Position numbers and translations under genes: made by a program. From assembly GCA_003601795.1 (NCBI GenBank), contig PIXU01000001.1, positions 1 through 29,459 on the forward strand: a DNA stretch of 29,459 nucleotides. The letters are read 5' to 3'. Shown here piece after piece: positions 7,368 through 15,333 of this stretch (its first letter is position 1; every line of letters begins with the position of its first letter). The stretch comes from Candidatus Methanophagales archaeon (GTDB taxonomy: Archaea; Halobacteriota; Syntropharchaeia; Alkanophagales; Methanospirareceae). The notes beneath the pieces were generated by a model. That model had not been told where the DNA came from and did no database searches. It was given only the letters and a program-made list of their open reading frames with translations.

Positions 7368-8533
7368 GAAATAAGGATATTACCAGGTTAAAAATTGGCT
7401 TACTCTGCAAAGGGCTAAAAGTGAATCCAAATGCGAGATATTATCCTGAGATAGTACCTGATGGATATGCTGGAGGCGGGAAATCAAGAGCGGGGGTTGC
7501 GGGAAGTGGTAAAGATTTCATTTTAGATTCTGGAGAATCCTGTAATATAGGCGTTTTACAACCATTCCTGGAAGAATCACCTTTTGAATTCAAGATAATA
7601 GATAGCGAGGGGTGGATACTAAAAGAGGGTAAAAAAGCTATTAGAGCTACGCTAAGGGAGCCGAAATGGCATTCTACCCACTTATTCAACGAGATACAAT
7701 TGCATGGAAAAGATTCTCTTGCAACTGCGTTATCGAATTTCTGTATTTATAAGCAACAAGGAGAAGACTGCAAGTTTTGCATAATTGACGTTGGTGGAGA
7801 GATAGTGATTCATGAACCGGAAGATATTGCAAGAGCAATACAGGAAATAGAAAAGACTTCAGAACTCAGGGCATGCTATAATATTGAAGATAAATACAAT
7901 CCAAACCTCACAGAGCAAGAGCTCGAAAAGAGGAAAAAATATGTGGAACCGAAGGATGTAAACATAAATTCGGGGACGCTGAAAGACGCAGTAAGAGATT
8001 ATAAAAAGACAATTTCTGCTATAAAAGCAGTTAGTGAACTCCCGATTGGTATACAAATTTGTCCAGTCGAACCCGATGAAATGGAAACTCTTTATTCTGC
8101 GGGTACTACGGAAATCAGCTTTAATTTAGAGGTTTATGATGAGCGTGCAAGAAAAGAAGTAATTCCGGGGAAAAATAGGGATAATTCGGCAGCGGATTAT
8201 TTAAAGGCTATGAGCGAAGCGGTAGGGATATTTGGAGATAATCAAGTGGAATCGTGGATATTGATAGGACTTGAACCAAAGGAGAAGACCATTGAAGGAA
8301 TCAAAGCGATAGCAGAAGCTGGTGCAATACCATTGCCAAAACCTTTCAGACCTTTGTATGGGGCAGATTATGAACGAAAGAGACCTCCTACTTTGGAAGA
8401 CGCTATTGTAGTCTATGAAGCATGGCTGGATATGATTAGAGATTATGGATTGAACCCATTAAAAACGAAAGCAGGTTGTGGCAGGTGTAACGGTTGTTTC
8501 CCATTACATGAGTTGTTGAAATATGGCATTTAG
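7364..8533 (+). CDS. Radical SAM protein with CX8CX2C cluster motif and C-terminal CX2CX2C
   Basis: A 389-residue protein. Cysteines C127, C136 and C139 (CIYKQQGEDCKFC) form a CX8CX2C motif in place of the usual CX3CX2C that binds the S-adenosylmethionine 4Fe-4S cluster. A barrel-like region follows, and C372, C375 and C378 (AGCGRCNGC) near the end could hold a further cluster. The region before the motif, with GVAGSGKDF and SPFEFKI, and the general layout recall the uncharacterised radical SAM proteins of bacterial nitrilase (Nit1, MSMEG_0568-type) clusters; that is recalled resemblance, not a search result. The ATG at 7364 is chosen over 7343 because it overlaps the permease stop as ATGA, like the previous junction. 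Its place between transporter genes implies it acts on the imported compound, or makes something the importer handles. The reaction is unknown. Confidence 0.8.
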   Translation: MRNKDITRLKIGLLCKGLKVNPNARYYPEIVPDGYAGGGKSRAGVAGSGKDFILDSGESCNIGVLQPFLEESPFEFKIIDSEGWILKEGKKAIRATLREPKWHSTHLFNEIQLHGKDSLATALSNFCIYKQQGEDCKFCIIDVGGEIVIHEPEDIARAIQEIEKTSELRACYNIEDKYNPNLTEQELEKRKKYVEPKDVNINSGTLKDAVRDYKKTISAIKAVSELPIGIQICPVEPDEMETLYSAGTTEISFNLEVYDERARKEVIPGKNRDNSAADYLKAMSEAVGIFGDNQVESWILIGLEPKEKTIEGIKAIAEAGAIPLPKPFRPLYGADYERKRPPTLEDAIVVYEAWLDMIRDYGLNPLKTKAGCGRCNGCFPLHELLKYGI

Positions 8534-8556
8534 AAAAGTGATTGGAAAGAGGTAAC

Positions 8557-9576
8557 ATGAAAAAGATAGCAGTTATAGCAGTTGAGATAATAATTGCAGC
8601 AATAGTAATTACTATTGGAACTCATTTTTATCTTCTGGCTGCGCCTACAACGCTTACCATAGGATATCAGCCAATCAACCACCACACAGCAGCGATACTG
8701 GCATCCGAAAAAGGATGGTGGGAGCAGGACCTTGCGAAATTTGGCATAGAAAAAGTCGAAATGAAAGAGTTCCCTACCGGACCTTCAGAGATGCACGCAA
8801 TGCTTGCTGGGGATATTGAGGTGGCTTATGTAGGTATGGCACCACCAATTTCAGCTATGTATGAGGGTTTAGATGCAAAGTTAATTGCAGGTGTGGAGAC
8901 CCAGGGAGACGCATTAGTTGTTCGTTCGGATCTTGCTGATAAATATGAAGGACCCCATTCTTTAAAAGGTATGACAATAGCAACCTACCCACCTGGTTCG
9001 ATTCCGCATACAATCCTCTCAAAGTGGCTTTTGGATAATGGGATAGATCCGGAAAAGGATGTAGATATAAAAGCAATGGGACCGAGCGATGCTGTTACAG
9101 CTATGGGAAGTAAAGCAGTAGATGCTGCTTTTATCTGCACTCCGTATCCTTCAATGATCGAAGAGGCAGGATATGGGATAATTGTGACGGTGGGAGGCGA
9201 GATGTGGCAGCATCATGCGTGCTGCTGTTTAGTTGCAAGTGGCGAAACAATTAGGAAACATCCTGAGGTGGTTAAGCAAATAATCAAAACGCATATTCGC
9301 GCCACTGAGTACATAAATATGTATCCTGACGACGCAGCAGAAATTTTTGGGAAGCGGTACAATATAAATGTAAAAACGATAATGCACTCACTAAACGCAA
9401 CTGGTATGCGCTGGATTCACAACCCGCATGCAGAGATAGAGGACGGGCTCGAATATGCGAGGGTCATTTACGAGTTGAATAGGGAGAGATATGAAGAAAA
9501 GGGAATTGAAGTACTCGAAGAAAAGGATATTTTTGATACCAGCTTCTACGATGAAATAAGAAGTAAAAAAGATTAA
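8557..9576 (+). CDS. NitT/TauT-family ABC transporter substrate-binding protein (copy 2)
   Basis: A 339-residue paralogue of the binding protein at 5566, clearly from a duplication: long stretches are identical, for example SKWLLDNGIDP, IKAMGPSDA, IIKTHIRATEY and EEKDIFDTSFYDE. It keeps the three-cysteine run (C222-C224, HACCCLVASG). Unlike copy 1 it has no lipobox cysteine. Its N-terminal hydrophobic helix (about residues 4-28) would act as an uncleaved anchor or a cleaved signal peptide. Differences fall in the binding half, such as SPTPTIIVEE in copy 1 against CTPYPSMIEE here, suggesting altered ligand preference. The start is the ATG at 8557 behind AAAGAGGTAAC; an in-frame TTG at 8542 is weaker. 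The gene lies 23 bases after the radical SAM gene and one base before the ATPase gene. Confidence 0.88.
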   Translation: MKKIAVIAVEIIIAAIVITIGTHFYLLAAPTTLTIGYQPINHHTAAILASEKGWWEQDLAKFGIEKVEMKEFPTGPSEMHAMLAGDIEVAYVGMAPPISAMYEGLDAKLIAGVETQGDALVVRSDLADKYEGPHSLKGMTIATYPPGSIPHTILSKWLLDNGIDPEKDVDIKAMGPSDAVTAMGSKAVDAAFICTPYPSMIEEAGYGIIVTVGGEMWQHHACCCLVASGETIRKHPEVVKQIIKTHIRATEYINMYPDDAAEIFGKRYNINVKTIMHSLNATGMRWIHNPHAEIEDGLEYARVIYELNRERYEEKGIEVLEEKDIFDTSFYDEIRSKKD

Positions 9577-9577
9577 A

Positions 9578-10351
9578 ATGAACCACAAACTTGAAATTCG
9601 GAATCTAACGAAGACGTTTAACACAGAAGACGGTGAAATGATGGCATTGGAAGACATTAGTATAGTAGTCAAGCCAGCTGAATTTTTGTGTATTATAGGG
9701 CCTTCGGGATGTGGGAAAACAACGCTGCTGAGAATGATAGCGGGTTTAGACCACCCGAGCAGTGGAGGGATTATTTTAGATGGGAAAGAGGTGAAAGGAC
9801 CTTCTCCGGATAGGGGGATGGTATTCCAGGAATTTTCGTTATTCCCATGGAGAACGGTTTTGAAGAACGTAGAATTCGGATTGGAAATAAAAGGAATGAA
9901 AGAAAAAGCGCGGAGAGAGATTGCAGAGAGATATATAGAGCTTGTAGGGCTAAGAGGCTTTGAAAATTGTTATCCATACGAACTTTCTGGAGGTATGAAG
10001 CAACGGGTAGCGATTGCTCGCGCGCTTGCGACTGACCCTGCGATTTTATTGATGGATGAGCCTTTTGGATCGGTGGATGCACAAACGAGAAACATACTTC
10101 AGGAAGAGCTGCTGGAGATTTGGAAAAGGACAAAGAAAACTGTTCTGTTCGTAACGCACAGTGTTGACGAAGCGGTATATCTCGCTGATAGAGTTGCAGT
10201 GATGTCTGCGAGACCGGGTTGCCTTATTAAGTGCCTTGATATAGATATACCGCGACCGAGGAAGCGAACGAGTGTAGAAGCGAATGCGTTCAGAGAGCAG
10301 TTGCTCATGTTGCTCCGCTTAGAACGTTCAAAGGCGTGTATTTCGGTTTAA
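9578..10351 (+). CDS. NitT/TauT-family ABC transporter ATP-binding protein
   Basis: A 257-residue ATPase of the SsuB/TauB/NrtC type that would energise the permease at 6594. Walker A GPSGCGKTT is at residues 41-49, the signature LSGGMKQR at 136-143, Walker B ILLMDEP at 156-162 and the switch histidine H194 (VTHSVDEA). All catalytic elements are intact. It starts one base after the stop of binding protein copy 2 and closes the operon. The last 15-16 codons overlap a minus-strand flavoprotein remnant (convergent), which may mean the stop was acquired after a rearrangement downstream. Confidence 0.93.
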   Translation: MNHKLEIRNLTKTFNTEDGEMMALEDISIVVKPAEFLCIIGPSGCGKTTLLRMIAGLDHPSSGGIILDGKEVKGPSPDRGMVFQEFSLFPWRTVLKNVEFGLEIKGMKEKARREIAERYIELVGLRGFENCYPYELSGGMKQRVAIARALATDPAILLMDEPFGSVDAQTRNILQEELLEIWKRTKKTVLFVTHSVDEAVYLADRVAVMSARPGCLIKCLDIDIPRPRKRTSVEANAFREQLLMLLRLERSKACISV

Positions 10352-10538
10352 TCCAGCGACTCTTTACCACATTTTCTATCTCCTCCACTCGACTCAAAAC
10401 CTTAAGCTTCTTACCACGAACCGAGAAATATCGTGTCTCAGCATTCCATTTCTCTTCTATATACCGCAACGCTTCTTGAATTATCCAATCGGTAGCAGCT
10501 ATTCTTGGACTCCCAGAGATACCAAAAAGCTTAACCAT
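10305..10538 (-). pseudogene. N-terminal remnant of an NADPH-dependent FMN reductase / iron-sulfur flavoprotein
   Basis: The 77-residue frame begins MVKLFGISGSPRIAATDWI, which is the flavin phosphate-binding loop (GISGSPR...T) of the flavodoxin-like FMN reductase and Isf family, followed by the first helix. Proteins of that family are normally about 180-200 residues. Here the resemblance fades after about residue 45, and the frame runs into the 3' end of the transporter ATPase gene. It is most simply a truncated, dead copy. It lies downstream of mch on the same strand. A short functional protein cannot be fully excluded, but the flavin site would be incomplete. Confidence 0.5.
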
Positions 10539-10712
10539 TTCTTTTCAACCAGCATCTCTTCAATGGATCAGAAGGATAACTTTTACTTACTTATGACTTT
10601 CCTTTCTTCGCTGTCATCCACATTTTTTCCAAAATTGTCCTTATTTTCTACCTTTCCCTCTTCTCAATACACTCTCACATACAAATCACCCGCAGCCTTT
10701 AATCACGGGCAT
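10352..10712. other. Gap between transporter ATPase and mch
   Basis: About 360 bases. The left half is occupied by the flavoprotein remnant. From 10539 to 10712 no convincing coding sequence is seen on either strand; frames there are short or have skewed composition. It may hold the mch 3' untranslated region and further decayed sequence. Confidence 0.4.
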
Positions 10713-11675
10713 TCATAATGTCTCTAACCCAAAGGACTCCAGCAGCACCTCTGTATTTATCTTCCCACTGGTAAACGTTTTTCCGCTGTTCAGTTCGTTC
10801 ACCGTGATTTCCGCAGGTGCGAACATACCGGCATCTACTTTAAAGAAGTCGAAACCTGCTTCCTTAAATGTGACGTAGAACGGTTTTCCATAATCCCGTG
10901 AGTTCAACGAAGGCACTTTCTTCACGTATCCTTTCAATCCCTTCACGTCATCGTAATCCACCGCGTAATACACGCGACCACAGTAGATGATGCAATCGTT
11001 AGTAGAGCCCATGCATTTCACATCGTCACCAACCACAGGCGAGAGCGGTATAATGCCATGCGCATGTTTTATGCTGTTTATGTCGAATCCTAAAGAATCT
11101 AACTTGTGAATGCCAGTCTCAATACCTCTTGCTGATATTTGCACGGACCCGGCAATAGAGGCAGTTGGTACCACCACGATATAAAGGTCTTCGGGTTCCA
11201 CGCTGCACTCTTCCGCTATTTTCGTTGTCACTTCCTCATCAGGTATCTTGCTGCTTTCCAGTATTAACACCGCTTCATCTGCATCGTCTGCATATAATAT
11301 CTTATCATACAGCTCTCGTGGCTTACACGAAAGCGCCCTCGCCGGTCCCGATCCCATGCCGAAGTAATCCTTCACTTTTATCCGCCAGCCGGCGTATTGC
11401 GATGCCATGCAGGCGACTACGGGATGGTCAGTGGTAAGCTCTACGGCTGGCGCCACCAATTTGCCGAGGTCAAAGCTGCTGAATTTGATGTCCGCAAGGT
11501 CCGCCATGCATATCCTCGCTACGTACAAGCCCGCTTCAAATCCTCCTTCTTCTTCTACCCCTACATCTATTATCGTCGTTCCATTATCCAGCTCCTCTAT
11601 ACCCACTTGCAATTCCTCTGAGTTGTCCATCATTTCCTCGAATACGTCCAATCCATACTCATTCACGCTTATCAT
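10713..11675 (-). CDS. mch: Methenyltetrahydromethanopterin cyclohydrolase
   Basis: A 320-residue cytoplasmic enzyme that interconverts 5-formyl-H4MPT and 5,10-methenyl-H4MPT in the C1 pathway of methanogens and methane oxidisers. It aligns by eye along its whole length with archaeal Mch: start [13 protein letters not shown], then [30 protein letters not shown] and [13 protein letters not shown]. Length is typical. The ATG at 11675 has GGTGAG about eight bases upstream and a TATA box at 11712-11723. It sits four genes from the fmd operon, whose product supplies the formyl group via a formyltransferase not found here. Confidence 0.96.
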   Translation of the reverse strand: MISVNEYGLDVFEEMMDNSEELQVGIEELDNGTTIIDVGVEEEGGFEAGLYVARICMADLADIKFSSFDLGKLVAPAVELTTDHPVVACMASQYAGWRIKVKDYFGMGSGPARALSCKPRELYDKILYADDADEAVLILESSKIPDEEVTTKIAEECSVEPEDLYIVVVPTASIAGSVQISARGIETGIHKLDSLGFDINSIKHAHGIIPLSPVVGDDVKCMGSTNDCIIYCGRVYYAVDYDDVKGLKGYVKKVPSLNSRDYGKPFYVTFKEAGFDFFKVDAGMFAPAEITVNELNSGKTFTSGKINTEVLLESFGLETL

Positions 11676-11711
11676 CTTTTTTTCTCACCATTGCTATTAG
11701 TAATACATGCA

Positions 11712-11723
11712 CCTATTTATAGG
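11712..11723 (-). promoter_or_regulatory. TATA box for mch
   Basis: A perfectly palindromic CCTATTTATAGG whose minus-strand TATA centre lies about 42 bases upstream of the mch ATG, leaving a short leader with the GGTGAG ribosome site. It shares the intergenic region with the divergent gene at 11799. Confidence 0.5.
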
Positions 11724-11768
11724 AATATGATTTGTTGCGAGGCTTATAAAAACAAAAAAAACAAAAAC

Positions 11769-11777
11769 TTTAAAAAG
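11769..11777 (+). promoter_or_regulatory. TATA box for the divergent hypothetical gene
   Basis: TTTAAAAAG centred about 26 bases before the ATG at 11799. No Shine-Dalgarno sequence precedes that ATG, so the message is probably leaderless. This supports 11799 as the start rather than the in-frame ATG at 11691. Confidence 0.45.
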
Positions 11778-11798
11778 GCTGAGTTCCTTAATATATAT

Positions 11799-12380
11799 AT
11801 GCACGAAGATAGAATAGCGATTTTCGACCCTAGAATAAGGATAAACGTATTGGAGGAACTAATTTATCCCTCTATTTTTTACTCCACCTGGCGAACGGAA
11901 AAAGAAAAAATCCGTGCGATGTACAGGCATAAAATCAGGATTGGTAAAAGCATAGAACGGGTTGGAGATGCAGAAGAGAAAGAAAAATTATACGGCAGTC
12001 TGGACGAACTTTATTTGAATTATGTCGCTCTGTTTGGATTTTCATCGGTTGAGGTGAAAAAATGCGAGACAGAGGTCGAGGAAGAAGTAAGAGAAATAAG
12101 GACATATCCCCCTGCCTATGCCCATGTGTCCGGCGAATCACAAGAAGAAGTACCTGTGCCTGCATCTACAAAATGGATAAAAGCTCGTGTAGAAATGCTA
12201 TTGGCTCAGGTTTTTAAGATATCTTATGCGCACATGGCACAGAGTGGATTGACAACGCTCGAGAGCGATTTAAGTAGCTTGGAAAGGAAACTATTTGAAG
12301 AACCGGATTCTCAAGTGAAGGCAGGCATAATTGAAGAGATAGAAAAGGCGAGAGAACTTTTGCTCTTGCTCAGCGAATGA
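11799..12380 (+). CDS. Hypothetical protein, helical and charged
   Basis: A 193-residue cytoplasmic protein I do not recognise. It has no signal peptide, membrane segment, cysteine pair or nucleotide-binding motif. It opens MHEDRIAIFDPRIRINVLEE, then runs through alternating charged helices with a proline-rich break (TYPPAYAHVSGE, about residues 104-115) and ends in a likely coiled helix (LTTLESDLSSLERKLFEE onward). Codon use and charge pattern look like a real gene. The start at 11799 is chosen from the TATA spacing; 36 additional in-frame upstream codons are rich in Lys and Asn and read through the promoter. It is divergent from mch and could share regulation with it. A short frameshifted frame follows at 12384. 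Confidence 0.65.
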   Translation: MHEDRIAIFDPRIRINVLEELIYPSIFYSTWRTEKEKIRAMYRHKIRIGKSIERVGDAEEKEKLYGSLDELYLNYVALFGFSSVEVKKCETEVEEEVREIRTYPPAYAHVSGESQEEVPVPASTKWIKARVEMLLAQVFKISYAHMAQSGLTTLESDLSSLERKLFEEPDSQVKAGIIEEIEKARELLLLLSE

Positions 12381-12383
12381 GAG

Positions 12384-12535
12384 ATGAAGGAAGAGAAAGG
12401 GGATTTGAAAAAGCAGACCTTGCTGTTCAGGGACTTAGTTGGCGATGAGCTTTTCTGGTTAAGACGTTGGAGAAAAACAGGGACAGATTTGAGCAGTTAG
12501 CACAGGCAATCCTGGAATATTTCAGGTGTTCGTAG
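12384..12535 (+). pseudogene. Small frameshifted hypothetical ORF
   Basis: An ATG at 12384, four bases after the preceding stop, opens MKEEKGDLKKQTLLFRDLVG and then terminates early in that frame. Shifting frame near 12445 gives a more protein-like continuation, FLVKTLEKNRDRFEQLAQA, ending at 12535. Together this would be a helical protein of about 50 residues. No family is recognised. It could be a decayed short partner of the upstream gene, or two unrelated frames. Confidence 0.25.
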
Positions 12536-12611
12536 TTATCCGCCCTACACCCAGACTGCAATTATGCCCTCTGGGATTCACGGAGTTCAGGAGGTTAGCC
12601 AGTCTGACAAA

Positions 12612-13829
12612 TCACTTGACCATCTTCCTTATAAGATCAACGTCTGCATCCACCTCTTTCGGTGACTCGCATATTTCTATCACACGTTCCGGGTCTTTCA
12701 ATAAATGCCCGGTAGTGATGCATACAATCTTCTCCTCCCTTTCTATTTCGCCCATCTTGACTAATTTCTTCAGCCCTGCAATAGACGCCGCACTTGCAGG
12801 CTCTACACCTATGCCCTCCTGCCTTGCCAATTCGAGCTGTGCCTCCGTTATCTCATCATCTGTCACAGATTCTGCAACACCACCTGAGTCTCTAATGGCG
12901 TGCAATGCCTTCGCGGCATTCACCGGATTCCCTATTCTTATCGCAGATGCAATAGTTTCTGGTTTATCTTCCGGTATAATCTCCCCTCTCCCTTCCTTAA
13001 ATGCATTCACTACTGGTTTCGCACCCTCTGCTTGAATACCTGTCATCTTTGGAATAGAACCTGTAATGCCGACAGTCTTCAACTCCAAAAAACCTTTAAA
13101 AATCGCACTTATGTTACCTGCATTCCCAACCGGCAGAATCACCCTATCAGGAACCTCCCACTTAAGTTTTTCCGCAATTTCAAACGCTATTGTCTTCTGA
13201 CCTTCCAACCGATATGGATTCACAGAATTCAATAGATAAAGTTTCTCTTCCTCGCACAGCACTCGCACTATCTTCAAGGCATCATCAAAATTCCCTCGAA
13301 GCGAGATTACTTTTGCACCGTGCATCATCGCTTGTGCTACTTTCCCTAATGCTACTTTACCTTTTGGCAGCAGAACGTAGCTGGGGATACCGGCTTTCGC
13401 AGCAAAAATAGCAAGTGATGCGGAAGTATTACCCGTGGATGCACATGCCACGCCTTTCACACCTAATTCTATCGCTTTCGTTACACCAACTGTCATCCCG
13501 CGGTCTTTAAACGACCCGGAAGGGTTCATACCCTCGTGTTTTACCCATAGCTCATCCACGCCGATAGATTTCGCAAGTCTGTCACACCTGTACAAAGGCG
13601 TGTTGCCTTCCTTTATTGTTATGGGTTTTGTATCTTCTGCGAAAGGCAGTAAAACACGGTATTTCCACACGCCTTCCCCTTTGGGTTCGACCACTCGCTC
13701 TACATCTATCCCGGAATAATCGTAATTTATATCCAGCAAACCGCCGCATTTACTGCATGTATATAATATGTCTTCCTTAGAGAAGCATGCGCCGCATCTT
13801 ATACATTTTACTTTGTACTCTTCGCTCAT
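12612..13829 (-). CDS. thrC: Threonine synthase
   Basis: A 405-residue PLP enzyme that converts O-phosphohomoserine to threonine. It has the N-terminal zinc-ribbon-like cysteines of archaeal ThrC (C9, C12, C25, C28). The PLP-binding lysine is K108 in NPSGSFKDRG, and the glycine-rich phosphate cradle is PVGNAGN. The substrate-region motif STGNTSASLA is also present. Length and order match class ThrC from archaea. The start at 13829 is the only Met before the zinc ribbon. It is flanked by non-coding gaps on both sides and appears to be transcribed alone. Confidence 0.94.
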   Translation of the reverse strand: MSEEYKVKCIRCGACFSKEDILYTCSKCGGLLDINYDYSGIDVERVVEPKGEGVWKYRVLLPFAEDTKPITIKEGNTPLYRCDRLAKSIGVDELWVKHEGMNPSGSFKDRGMTVGVTKAIELGVKGVACASTGNTSASLAIFAAKAGIPSYVLLPKGKVALGKVAQAMMHGAKVISLRGNFDDALKIVRVLCEEEKLYLLNSVNPYRLEGQKTIAFEIAEKLKWEVPDRVILPVGNAGNISAIFKGFLELKTVGITGSIPKMTGIQAEGAKPVVNAFKEGRGEIIPEDKPETIASAIRIGNPVNAAKALHAIRDSGGVAESVTDDEITEAQLELARQEGIGVEPASAASIAGLKKLVKMGEIEREEKIVCITTGHLLKDPERVIEICESPKEVDADVDLIRKMVK

Positions 13830-14060
13830 GTTCTTTTAAGACACCCTATTTGTAATTGTACATTATACTATATGATAAGATAATCAACTACAATGTAAAT
13901 AGAATAAACAGAAATAAGGAAATGAGGTAGTATGGATGTAGTTTATCAGGCGATATTTAAATCTAAATACAGAGAGGAGAGAGGCGAAGAAGAACTGTCT
14001 CTTACCTGAATATTGCCAGATGGCAGTAGTTCCTGCTGTGATTTCTTTGCATCTTCCACG

Positions 14061-14276
14061 TCATCCTGCGAGAAAATGGTTCACAAACACTTTGATGTCA
14101 CTTGCTAAGGAGCGGCAAACCGTCATTGAGAACTCATATTCAGCTCTCAGATGTCCGCTCCATCCCTCTTTTAGTCCTCTCTTCATTATACCTGCATAAT
14201 TTTCCCTTTCGTTGGGCATTTTGATCACCTTATCGAAAATAACTATGCACTCATCCCTTTCTAACCTTATGCCCAT
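14061..14276 (-). CDS. Doubtful short hypothetical protein
   Basis: A 71-residue frame starting MGIRLERDECIVIFDKVIK, with balanced charge and a plausible beta-helix pattern, ending VFVNHFLAG. A shifted frame just downstream continues with DDVEDAKKSQQELLPSG, which might be the rest of a broken gene. I recognise no family. It may be a real small gene, a remnant, or chance. Confidence 0.22.
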   Translation of the reverse strand: MGIRLERDECIVIFDKVIKMPNERENYAGIMKRGLKEGWSGHLRAEYEFSMTVCRSLASDIKVFVNHFLAG

Positions 14277-14356
14277 AGGAAATCAAATGGGGGTGGAAAG
14301 AAAGAAAGCTATCTTATCTCCGGTGTATTTGCTAATATTTCATGGACTTAATTTAT

Positions 14357-14468
14357 CGAAAGGCTGTCCAACAATTCAAAATCGGAAGAAAAAGAAAGGC
14401 AAATAGTACTTTAAATCCAAAAAGAAGCAAAATCTTTGGCATCAAAAGCAATTGCGGGACAGCCTTCG
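14357..14468. repeat. Imperfect inverted repeat, about 20-base arms
   Basis: The left arm (14357-14376) reads CGAAAGGCTGTCCAACAATT. The right arm (14450-14468) is its near reverse complement, with one gap and two mismatches. The core AAGGCTGTCC/GGACAGCCTT (14360-14369 and 14457-14466) is a perfect 10 bp. The loop is about 73 bases with no gene. It could be a miniature transposon remnant or a structured transcript end for fmdC. Confidence 0.5.
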
Positions 14469-14476
14469 AGTTTTTC

Positions 14477-14510
14477 CAAAAAATAAAAAAATAAAAAATA
14501 AGATAAAAAT
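14477..14510 (-). terminator. Oligo-T terminator after fmdC
   Basis: On the minus strand a long T-rich run, interrupted by single A residues, lies 18-50 bases after the fmdC stop. Archaeal RNA polymerase commonly terminates at such tracts, so this probably ends the fmdD-B-A-C transcript. Confidence 0.5.
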
Positions 14511-14527
14511 ATCTAAACGTAGTTACC

Positions 14528-15313
14528 TCACTTTACGTAAAGCACACCTTTTGCACGCTTCTCCATCATTGCAAGGTCGCCTAGATATTTCTTATACTCC
14601 TCACCTTCTATTGTTGCAGTTTCCACGAACTTAAATGAGGGCATCATATCCCGCACCTTACCTTTCACTGTTATTTCTCCGCCTGTCATATCAGCACCGG
14701 GCATTATTGCATCGCCTTCTATCGTTATCTTCCCGCCTTTCATGTTCAGTCCCGTGAGAATACCCGCATTCCCTTTTATCAATATCTCGCCTCCAGCCAT
14801 GTACTGCCCGACACACTCACCCGCATCTCCGCCTACTGTCACTTTACCGCCTGTCATACCGGTCATCTCGCCTCTGTACATTGCACACAGGTTATCCCCG
14901 GCATCGCCTTCTATAATCAGTTCTCCACCTCGCATTTCACGACCCGCCCAGCAATCAGCATTTCCTTTAACTGTTACTCGACCTCCTTGCATCATCGCAC
15001 CACAGTGCATGTCCACGTCACCCAATGCCTCTATCTCGCCGGCTTTCATACCGTCGCCTATATGTTTCACCCTTGACAAATCGCCTTCCATCACTATCTT
15101 CACTTCATCCGCACTCGCAGCTTCTCCCTCCACGCTCACATCAAACAGGTCACCCGTATTCTCTTCCTTGTTTCCCCACCAGACCTTCACAGCTTTTATT
15201 TCCGCTTCGTTCTTACCAAACAGTTTATCAGGAGTCAAAGAATCCACCTCAACAGGTATTTTCGCAATTCCACTCGTAATTTCTTCTTTTAACTTCAATC
15301 TTATCGTCTGCAT
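14528..15313 (-). CDS. fmdC: Formylmethanofuran dehydrogenase subunit C
   Basis: A 261-residue subunit related to the C-terminal domain of glutamate synthase. It has a run of parallel beta-helix repeats of the form GGxxxxxGDAG, for example GGELIIEGDAGDN and GGKVTVGGDAGE, over about residues 80-230. In characterised complexes it pairs with FmdA, where the formate half-reaction condenses with methanofuran. I place the start at the ATG at 15313, directly behind GAGGAG. An upstream in-frame ATG at 15346 would overlap fmdA and lacks a ribosome site. It is the last gene of the operon. Confidence 0.93.
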   Translation of the reverse strand: MQTIRLKLKEEITSGIAKIPVEVDSLTPDKLFGKNEAEIKAVKVWWGNKEENTGDLFDVSVEGEAASADEVKIVMEGDLSRVKHIGDGMKAGEIEALGDVDMHCGAMMQGGRVTVKGNADCWAGREMRGGELIIEGDAGDNLCAMYRGEMTGMTGGKVTVGGDAGECVGQYMAGGEILIKGNAGILTGLNMKGGKITIEGDAIMPGADMTGGEITVKGKVRDMMPSFKFVETATIEGEEYKKYLGDLAMMEKRAKGVLYVK

Positions 15314-15333
15314 TTTTTTTCTCTCCTCTTCTA

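Larger units (their letters stand above)
13830..14527. other. Roughly 700-base gap with one doubtful ORF, an inverted repeat and a T-tract
   Basis: Between thrC and fmdC. It contains a weak minus-strand frame at 14061-14276, the inverted repeat at 14357-14468, and the fmdC-side oligo-T tract at about 14477-14510. On the plus strand only short or low-complexity frames are present. The stretch 13840-13980 is AT-rich and probably holds the thrC promoter. Nothing else is recognised. Confidence 0.4.

Noticed and set aside
11691..11798. Upstream ATG adding 36 residues to the hypothetical gene at 11799
   Set aside because: The added part is Lys/Asn-rich and reads through the TATA element; promoter spacing fits initiation at 11799.
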